Source of the DNA: Pyrocephalus nanus
Lineage: Eukaryota > Chordata > Aves > Passeriformes > Tyrannidae
Length of the DNA: 64,000 nt
Assembly (NCBI GenBank): GCA_038380795.1
Contig: CM076260.1
Coordinates: 29,422,634-29,486,633 of the forward strand
Reading direction: 5' to 3'
Part shown: positions 53,501 to 63,600 of the stretch, one piece after another
How the letters are laid out: every line of letters begins with the position of its first letter
How positions within the stretch are numbered: the stretch's first letter is position 1
The notes under the pieces: generated by a model
What the model was told of the DNA's origin: nothing
The model's database searches: none
The model's input: only the letters and a program-made list of their open reading frames with translations
Translations under genes and position numbers: made by a program

Positions 53501-56500
53501 CTACATATGGCTGAATCTTCCCAGAAACATGCTAAAAGTATAAATAAATATTTTCTGCAATAAGTGGTGAATTGTAAAATTTATTTAATTCCATTTTGTT
53601 CTTTCACCCTAGAAGTCGTCCCATACTTAACATAGCTTCACACAAGTGCCTAAATATGTACATTCTTAAACACAGACAAAGAAGACGTTAATGCCAGACA
53701 CACTTCCCCCATCAGATGCCTGAAGAGCTTTGGGTAATCAGTGTTCCTCATTTGTATACCTTGCTGTAAAGAGCAAGTCTCCAAGCAAACACCGGCTAGA
53801 GAGGAAAGGGGATCGAATTTAAAATTCCCCTCCTGTTTTTCCTGAAGTCTTAAATCATAGCTTGAAGTCAGCCAGAGCACCAATAAGTAAGGGAGAAAAG
53901 CCCAGTTCTTGCCAAAGTGACCTTAATACCACATCTCTCTCTTCATTTGTAAGCTGCCATTTCTAATTATTACTTCAACAGGCAAAAGGAACCCTCCTCA
54001 TTTTTAGAGGAATGACTCTGTGTCTAACTTGAGGGCCTGGTTTGCTGTAGCATTGTATACTAGCTGTTGTAAAACCATTACATGAATACATATAGCTTTC
54101 TAGGCACTTAATCTAAATACCTTTCCAAAGAGGAAAACAACACTGATATAGATTTTTTTTTTTCATCCTAGTAGTATGCATAGAATACACGTAATGTTTT
54201 CATCATCCCACCCATCCATTCATCCACCAGTTTCCCACAGAGCAGTTAGCAAAGCTAAGATACACATGCAGCTAATTGGCACATTATCAGCTCCAGCTGA
54301 TTACTTTTGAATGATATTTTCAAAGACTAACTTTTTGTTTTCAGCAGACTTAGTATAACCTTTCAGCTATCGACATTTCCCAATCCACATCTATAGCAAC
54401 ATCCTAAATAGCTCCTTTCAGACACCTGGGGAAGCTTTCTGTCAGCATTCTTCAAGTAAAACTGGTTTCAATGCAGTGCAGCACAGTAATTGTACACAAA
54501 GAGGTGATAAGACATGAGATGCTTCTTTTGCTGCAGTGGTTTTCCTTTCAGGTTTACACAGTCTTGATTAACTTGTTCCACGTTTTTTTTTTTGCAAACA
54601 GCATGAAATAGAGTTTAAAATTATGTCTCTCTTCACTCCTGTTATTTCAAAGTTGTTGCAAAATATAAGTATAGGGATGTGAAAATGGTTACAATTTATT
54701 AAGTATTGTGGTTCTTTTTTTTGCCATTCAGCTTGTTTTGAAATGAGTACTTTATTGATGTAAAAGGAATCTTGGAGAAGGAACAGGATAATATATGGAA
54801 CTTTGCAATGTTTTGTGTATTTTTTTCAACTGTGTTTTGAAACTATTTTCTTCTAAACTAAAAGTGAATCCAGAAGTAGCCTTCCCAAAGTCCTAAATGC
54901 CATTTAGTGCCACATTAAGAGAAATTTGTCACATCATTCAGCATAAGGTGCAGTATAACTCATCGGTTGAAAAAACACCAGCTGAGAAAACACTTTCCTG
55001 GATGTCTGAAAGGCAAAATGCAGATTCTACAAATATCTTTCTGTGAGAAATTACAGGCATGTCACTTCTTTTCTAAAGAGCACAAACACTTCCACAGTTA
55101 GACTGAGCTTAAGTGTCTACTACAATGCACAGGGAAAAGTAAATATCTGACAAAGGGATTCACAGCAGCCATGATATGGGAGTTGAATGTCCTGAGCTAG
55201 CCAAGAGAAGGTATTGTGGAAATGGGTAGGCATTATGTCTAAGCTATTCTGGGCCCTTTGCTTGGGTTGGATCTAGTGTCTGATGCTACCCTTATCCCTC
55301 ATAGGATTTATAAACAAAAACCTTTAAGAGCTCACCATTTCCTCCAGCTCAGTCTTATTCAAAAAACTCGAGCTACTTAAATATTAGAAGCAACTGTTAA
55401 CACAGTCATACTAGGAAGGACGATGATTACATCAGTCTCCTGAAGTACAAGGTACTCATTATAATCTCTGATTTAGGACTGAGATTTAAATATAGGTCTC
55501 TTATTTCCTTCAGAGTGTCTAAAAAAGGATCTCCATCAATCTCCCTTATGGGAGCTAATCCCTTTGCATTAATGACTTAAAATATTTTTTCTGCCAGAGG
55601 CACATTTAATTGTCTCTAGCTGATGGTTGGTGCATGCATATGAGAGGGGTCCCAGTTCTTGCTCAATAAATGTTTTACTCTCTTTAGTGTGAGGTACAGC
55701 CCACAAATCCACGTCCTTAAATTTCCTTCTAGATCAAACTCCACACATGAATGCACAGCTGGTTCATTCAGACAGAGTATAATCCATTGACAGAAGTGTG
55801 GATTTCTGAGAATTTTTACTATTGAGACATAGACATAATCTGGGTCATCTCTTGATTTACACAGTATAAATATATGTGTGCAAAATTCAAAGAGCAAAGG
55901 CAGTACTTACCTGCCAAGGAGTTGTTATCTTCTGCCATTTCTGCTTTCAGAAATCATTTGAAGATGCATTCCTCACACACACACACAAAAAAAACCATTT
56001 AATGCAAAACACTTTTTTGCAGTAATAAAAGGTTTTGGGACTTACCGGAACTGAAATTTGAGGATTATTTTTAAGTTTTCCAAGCACAGCAAAGCCATCA
56101 ATGCTGATTTTCCCTTTTGGTTTTATGCTTAAGGTTTCTATTTTAATACAGTCAATAAAGAGTGTGACTCTGTTTGCCTCCACAATTATCATAAGCTTGT
56201 GCCACTGGGAGTCAAATAAGAAAGGCAAATGCAAAAATGACGCCGTTTGGAGTATTCCATCTGCTCCTTTATAAGAAAACTCAACACTTTTCATTTGACC
56301 ATTAAGATTCACTCCAACTTGTTCTTTTCCTGAAAAGTCCTGAATCTGCCAAATAGTCCAGTACTTCTGAAGTGTGGCCCCAGTCATCCGAAAAGTAGTT
56401 AGAAAGGAATATTCGTCAGGCAATCCATTGGAATATATAGCACTGTTTAGGATAAAAATACAGTAGATTTGTTGTGTAATAGTTCTGAAAAGCTCCACAT

Positions 56501-59500
56501 ATCACCACAGAGTAATGAGAAACCATCACTCTATGAAGCCACATTTCAAACATGCTTGTCTCAATGTTCTTCTGCATACAGAGTCTCAAAATAGGGTGTC
56601 TTTTTGAGTCATTAGTGTTGCTGATGGTAAAAGGAACTGAGTCAGAAATGCAGGTTCTTCCAGCGCTGCACAATATTTATGATAACCCTTCTAAGTTTAA
56701 TGGATGGACTCCTACTTCAGACTTAAAAAGTATATCCTACAATTATCCTATTTCCCACTATTAGACTTACTAAATCAGTCAAGACAGTATGACTTTATAA
56801 TTGACCGGGTAGATAGTCAATGCAGATCTGATTTGATTTTGATAAGAATATCTTTTGCAAATGCATTTTCTTGTTCAGCCTGCCAATAACCCTTTTGTAA
56901 ATGTATTAGCTGTCTCTTCATCTGAAATCATTCAAAAAATCATTCATTGGCAAATACAGGCATGGTGAGAACCCACACTAAAAATGTATTGTTGTGTGAC
57001 ATTCAACCACAAGACTACAAGTAGAAGGGACATATTTGCCACACATAAAACATCTAATTTTCTTTGCAATTCCTGTAATGTGAAATTTGGAAACACTGGC
57101 TGTGTCAATGTGCAAAATAGTAATGCCATTTTTTATCTCGCATATGTCACTGAATCTAGTAGAATGCTTAAGAAATGTGCCTTTTCCTATTCCATGGATC
57201 ATAAAACTGTAGTATCATATCCAGGTGATATCAATACAGTATTTACCATCTATCCATATTTAAGAAGTTGTATTTGAATAAGTTTCTGAAAACCTGTAGA
57301 GCTATTTTGTCACAGCATTCATTAGAATAACTTCTCAGACAAATAGGCATTTTAAATAAAGATAATATTTGACTGGCAGATCAATCCTGTCTCAGCGGCT
57401 ATGTAGACAGCATCGGTGAACCTCTGAATTTAGAGTAGGAGGTAAAAAGGGGGGAAATAGAATACATTAATTCTTTTTCTGTATGCTTGGTGACTACTGA
57501 GAAAGAGAGTACTTCCAGAAGCAATCTCCCTACTTTGTCGTTAATGTCCCAAGCTGTAGTACAGTTTTATTCCAGCAGGCAGCGGCACAGCCTCAGCAGA
57601 TTTCAGCGAGGACAGGGCAAGCCTGGCAGCAGCAGCAATGGCTTCAATTTAGGAATAAACTACTCGCACTGCTGATGTTTCTCCTTTTCCCTTAGAGCCT
57701 TTACATACACCTGAAAGCTAGTAGATAAGGAAGGGGAATGTTTAGCTGGATAATTAGCTCATTGTACAAGGTGTGGAGATAAACAAAGTTGAAGAGGGCG
57801 TTCCTTCCCAATACCTTTAATGATTTGCTCTGAATTGTGTCTCTGTTGACTGTGGATGAAGTAGTCTGTCTCAGCTGGTTATGTTTGATACGATTTTATC
57901 TACCTTATTGTATTTGAGATGGCAAGATACAATCATCAATGTGTGGACGTTGTACCTTTCCCCCTGTTCTGAGAACTTTGCAGTGTTTACTACTGTTCCC
58001 TGTCCCTCCTTGTGTTAGGCTTCTAGATTATGCAACATGCTTATATATTCTTTCTGCTCAAGGAAGATACTTGCTATCCCTATCCAGACACACATTCACT
58101 CTTACTAAGCTGCTGATCCAGTTCAGCATGTCTTTTACAGCCCTTTGTGTCCTTTCTCTATCTCTTAAACAAGTATTTCAATCTCCTCTGCTGCTAAAAC
58201 CTTAGCTCAGCTGAGTCATTTATCTCTTCAGTTGCTGAATCCCCTGTTTGTTCTGCAGAAGAGCTGATTTTACTACTACCACACTGAAGGTGATATTGCT
58301 AGATAATTTTTAAATAGCCTTGGTGTGACTTTCCACTTTCTCTATTGAGTTCAGGGACTTCAGGGGGATCTGATACTCAGAGCTCCACAGCTAAAAGAAG
58401 CAGTACTAATCCCAGACCTTCTGTAGAGAGATTTTCATTCTTCCTCTGTGCTGATAAGTTTTACTGTCTTGGCAGTACTGGTTAAACTATCACACACATT
58501 TTCATCCCACTTCGGCTGATATAACTACACTGTCAAAAAACAAACAAACAAACAAACAAAAAACCATAACAAACAACCAAAGAAACAAAAAACCTTGTGA
58601 GTAAACATACTTTTTGATTAGAAGTTTGTTTATACCAGATTGCCAAATGAATTTTTTGCACTATATTTAGCTATAGACTTTTTACTTTCTAAGACATTAT
58701 ATGGGCTCTCCTTCTTTTTTTGAACATTAAAATAGAAAAGAAATATGTTAACTTTTTGAAGAGATATACAAAAAAGAGAAGCTGTGTAAGAGCTTCTGAC
58801 AGTGATAAGAGAAAGTTAAATTATAAGAAATTTATATAGAGCACTAAAGATAAAAAGTCAGTGCACAAACATGGATAATTATTTACATTTTAAAAACCTT
58901 TCAATAATCAACCAGAAGAACTATCTTCAGACTAAAGACTCATTATCAGTAACATGACTCAACATAATGAAGCATGACTCATCACCAGAAAGGTACTTTG
59001 CAGGGGACTGTTACTGTGTAAGATTTATAACTATAATTCTACAAGCAAAGCAGAGGCAGATTCCCATCTCAGTTACTCCAACAGTAATGATCGTTTTGTG
59101 GCTTCAGTGTGTCTCAGAATTCAGTTCTTCCCAAAGCCTGTAATCCTTATATAGCCAAAACCCTCTTGAAGACAGCATCTTAAAATATTAAATATTTGTA
59201 ATCCATGGAAAATTTAGCATGATATTTAAATAAACAATTGTATTCCTCCATCTCACTGCAAAGTGAAGAGTAATGGGCTCTGTAATCTTATCGAGCAGCT
59301 GATAGCTATACAAGCATCAAAATATTTTGGTAAATTATGTTTAACATATATGTTTCCAATTCCACTAATTTATGGAGGAGAATTTAGCAAATATAAATTT
59401 AGATTCAGGTGAATGAGCAAAGGAAGAATTAATATAGAAAAATATTTCAACCACAAAGGCCAGCTTCATTCCCCACCCATTTCCTATCCACTTAAATTGC

Positions 59501-60583
59501 CAGGGATATAAACTATCAGAGCCTTTTTTTTTTTTGTAATTTAGTTTTGTATCTTAAATTTGTGAGAAATCATTCCAGTCCTGCTTTCCTCGTGTACTCA
59601 GACTATTATTAACTTCTTTAAATATATACAAAGTCAGATCAATTTTTTATAAGGTATTTGAATATTTGCTCCTTTTTTTTTTTTTTTTTAAAAAAAAAAA
59701 GAGGGGGGTGGGAAGTTTTAAATGTTTGTAATTCATCTAAGGGAACTTCTGAAACACTACTATTTCCTTTTAATCTTTTTCATAAATACCTAAGACTGTT
59801 ATTAATCCTGTAGTTTGAGTGATTATGAGGAAGATTTCTTTGAGATTTCAAAGCTAAATCTACAGAGGCATCAATATAACCAAGACAAGTCATCTGGCTA
59901 GGTGATGGAAACCCTGAGCCATCCCACTGACTTCAGGATTCATCAGGAGCAGAACAGTACATTAAAAGGTTAACTATGTACCTATGTAAGTTCTATGAAG
60001 TAACTGTTTATTTTACTAAATTTGTTTCTTTCAGAGTTAATTTCTGACATGAGCTCTATTGCCAAGTCAGTTAACTTACTGCTTGCTAAAATTTTAGAAA
60101 TGTTGGCACAACCCACTGGAGGTAGCTGTATGAATTGTTCTGGCCAACCTCATGATGATGCAGTATCATGTACCCTGAGCTGGGGATTCCTTTGCTCAGT
60201 CTGGAGATACTTGTGTCTGCATCTCCTCAGGCTGCCTCGAACAATAGCTGACCTGACAGGCACTCCCTGGCAGCCACTGAACAAGCAGTAAAACTTAGCT
60301 CAGCACTTTTAAAAAGCATCTGTCCTAAGTCATTTGCCAAACGTCATTTGTTAGGGCTCATTACTCTCAGCTGAACTTTATTCTTCAGAAACATCCAGTT
60401 CTGAGCTAATTATTTCTTTTATGAGCTAATTAGTTTCTTAGCTGCATAGGATACCTTACTTGTAATGTAAAATGAAAAGCACCTGAAGAACGTTGGTGGC
60501 TGGACAAAGTAAAGCCAGACGTTCAGGCATATGCATTTGAGAGGTATTACTTCACATAGAAGCACTGTTCCCAAAGGTGGGGG

Positions 60584-60635
<52 letters not shown>

Positions 60636-63600
60636 CAGGAAATCAGCTTATGAAATTCTCTCGATGTTCCAAACTTATTTACACTTTATAATTTCTTATC
60701 ATAATGTGTTTTTCATCTCACCTGTCAAAGTTGCCTGCAGTACACCACTACCTCAAACATAAACACTGCTCAGAAAGCAGCTTCAGATGGCACGAAAAAG
60801 TTTAAACCTGCTTACTTCCAAAATATGTTGACAATATGCAACCTGTGTGTTGGGAATGGTCTGTGGCCTATACTAGCCACCAAGCTGTGCCTAGGAATTG
60901 TTTAAAAAGAGCTTATTAGTCTGCACCCAAACCATGCCATTTTATCAGTATGGATGATCAAGTAGGGGCCTTGTGATGTCACAGTTGCATTTGGGAAGTT
61001 GAAGGTTTAAGAATTCTTCCAATACATAAAGAAAACAAGCCCTTTTCCCACACATGGGAATGTATCATGAACATATTTTTTAAGTTTTCAATTAAAGATA
61101 AACACAATTATTTTCCAAATAACCAGCATTAATTTTGTGCTTACTTACTGGTGGACACCTACAACATTTGCATAGATCAAACTGAAAAATAATGGGTTCA
61201 CCATGTCCAGAGAAAACAGGTATGAGTAATGGCAGTTCCACACAAAGTTATTACACACAGTTATTACACAAAGAACACTGTATTGATTCTTCAGTAGATT
61301 TTATGCTAGAAGAAACACTGGCCAATAGGAATTTCTTTGGATAATGGGAGAAGCAAAGTTAAGACTTGTGTGTAGTCATTTCTGTTCATTGTGTGATATA
61401 CTTCTGCACCTTGGCAAACATGCTAAGCAGGAAAAGGACCAAGCTACAAATCAGTAGCATTTTAAGGGAGCTCTGTGAGCTTTTCAAGGCATTAGCTACT
61501 GCTGCAGCAAGGGCTGAATCAATATACAGAGCTGTGCCCATCCAATTGACCTCACATTCACACGCCACTGTAACATGGGCTTCTCTGCCTCAGTATAATC
61601 ATCATGTGTTAGTCTGAAAAGTTATTTTACAGTTGCCAGTCTGTTCATTGAAGGGTCCCTCCCCAGTGCTCCTACAGCACTTGGGGTATATCAGCCACCC
61701 AGCTCGGGAAATCCGTGCCGGCCATTTTTTCAAACTCACTCTAGTTTTGCCTCCAGCACTTCTTGGATCAGCAGGAGCACACAGCGCCGGAGACAGGGAT
61801 CGAAGGATAACACTCTCCGTGTGAGCGCCCGGACACAGCTACGGCGGCTGCAGCACCGCGGGCACGGACAGCTCCGCAGTGGTGCGGGCGGCTCTGCCCC
61901 TGCTCTGCTCTGCCCTTCCCTGCTCTGCCCTGCTCTGCCCTGCCCTGCCCTGCCCTGCCCTGCCCTGCCCTGCCCTGCTCTGCCCTGCCCTGCCCTGTCT
62001 TGCCCTGTCTTGCCCTGCCCTTCCGTTCTCTCTCTTCCTCTCCCCTTTTCCTCCTCTCCCATCTCCTCCTCTTTCCCTCCTTTGCCCTCTTGTCGTCTCC
62101 TTCCCTCCCCGACGCCGTGAGATGCAGCTCCTGCTTGCTGGTACCCCGGGAAATATCTATTTTATTGTTAAATACTCTAGGTGTGAGTAAAGGGCAGAGA
62201 GGGAAATGCAGGAGTTCAGGACTGCTGCGATGCCAGGATCTGGGAAAACCAGAGATATGCCCATGCCGTTAGAGATGCTCAGCCCTCCTTTAGATGTTCT
62301 ACATAACTTGCATCATGTAACGCTACTCAGGCTTATACTCATCCAAAATTCACACGAAAAAAACCCATGCACATTATAAAGATTGTGTGGTCTTTAAAAA
62401 AAAATACTCAAAACAACTAAGGTGTGCCTCTCCTGTGCTGTTAGCCTCAGCTGCTTACCACCAAGTTCACTTCTTCCTAAGTCAGCTTACTGAGAGGGGC
62501 ACACTGTAAATAACTCTGGAGCAGAGCAGCAAGCAGACTGATGCACTAGAGCACAGTCAGGACTCAAGCCTTAATCCATTCCCTGGCCCAGCAAGTCCAG
62601 TGGCAGGAGTCAGCTCAGATGCCATGGTGTATCAACAGAACTGGTATAGGTTTGGTCATGGATAACTTGTGTATATCAAGCACATATCTCACTATAGCCA
62701 TCTACCTCAATAAATCTAACCTTTCTTAAAAATGAAATATTACTGCTTTGATACCTCAGTTTGTTTCTGAGCTAAGAAACATGAGTTGAGAATCTGAGAA
62801 TCTCCAACTTTTAGTGAAATAACCATCCCGTTTGCTGTCTGTGTTTGAATCCTCATTCATACACTAGCAGCCTTGATTTGTGTCTGGGATTGAAAGCAGT
62901 CATGAGTCAAATGTAACCAATCACTTAAGCTCCAAACTAGCTTAACTTGGTGCCTATGAAGGTAGAAGCCAGGGAGGACTGCAGCAAGCAGAAGTTGTCA
63001 GTGATAGCTGGAGTAAGACAGAAACACTTCACACTCCAATTATTCCTAGCTGAAACAGTAGTCACATTAATGGTCTTGCCAGTTAATTGCTATGTTAAGG
63101 CATTTTTAATTACGTAAGATGCTGGAACAGAATCCAGACTTGCCTAAATTTGGCAAAGACACCTCTACCTTGCTGTACTGTCTCTACTCCTTCACCAGCA
63201 ACAAGTCTGGCCTGTAAAGCACAAACACAATTAGATTCCTAAATCCTGGCTCCTATCACCACTTGATGGTGACATGCTAAATAATAATTTTCAACTTTTA
63301 TAGATTAAGTGACCATAAATCAGTTATTTACCAGTTATCCAAACAAACAAAAAAATCTTGCCACAAAATGAGTCAGCTGTCATCCTACCTTATCTCTGCA
63401 ATCCTTACATGATCAGAAATATCCTTTTGTGTCAATGTTTCGAAAAACCTTCCTCCCTGTCCTCCTGTTATTTTTTCTTTGCCTCCCTATTGCTTTTTGA
63501 GTCATCAACAACTTCCTACAGGTGAATCCCTTACTATTATCAAATCTTAAGGCATTCTGAGCACTGTCATTGATTAGAGGAAGTCCCTGAAATCACTGCT

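Larger units (their letters stand above)
47077..56045. other. COL9A1: Intron 5
   Basis: 9.0 kb, the longest intron in the window. It carries the right end of the CpG island, a CR1 tail at 47387-47423, two related LTRs at 50085-50458 (minus) and 50834-51415 (plus), and a possible microexon at 55911-55940. The rest is plain AT-rich sequence. Confidence 0.8.

Noticed and set aside
60022..60291. Plus-strand ORF preceded by a TTTCTTTCAG acceptor-like site
   Set aside because: No matching donor, no homology recognised, and it lies in AT-rich intron 4; most likely chance.
61736..62190. ORFs of about 100 codons with repeated Leu-Pro-Cys or Gly-Gln-Gly peptides
   Set aside because: Translations of the (TGCCC)n minisatellite; not protein-coding.
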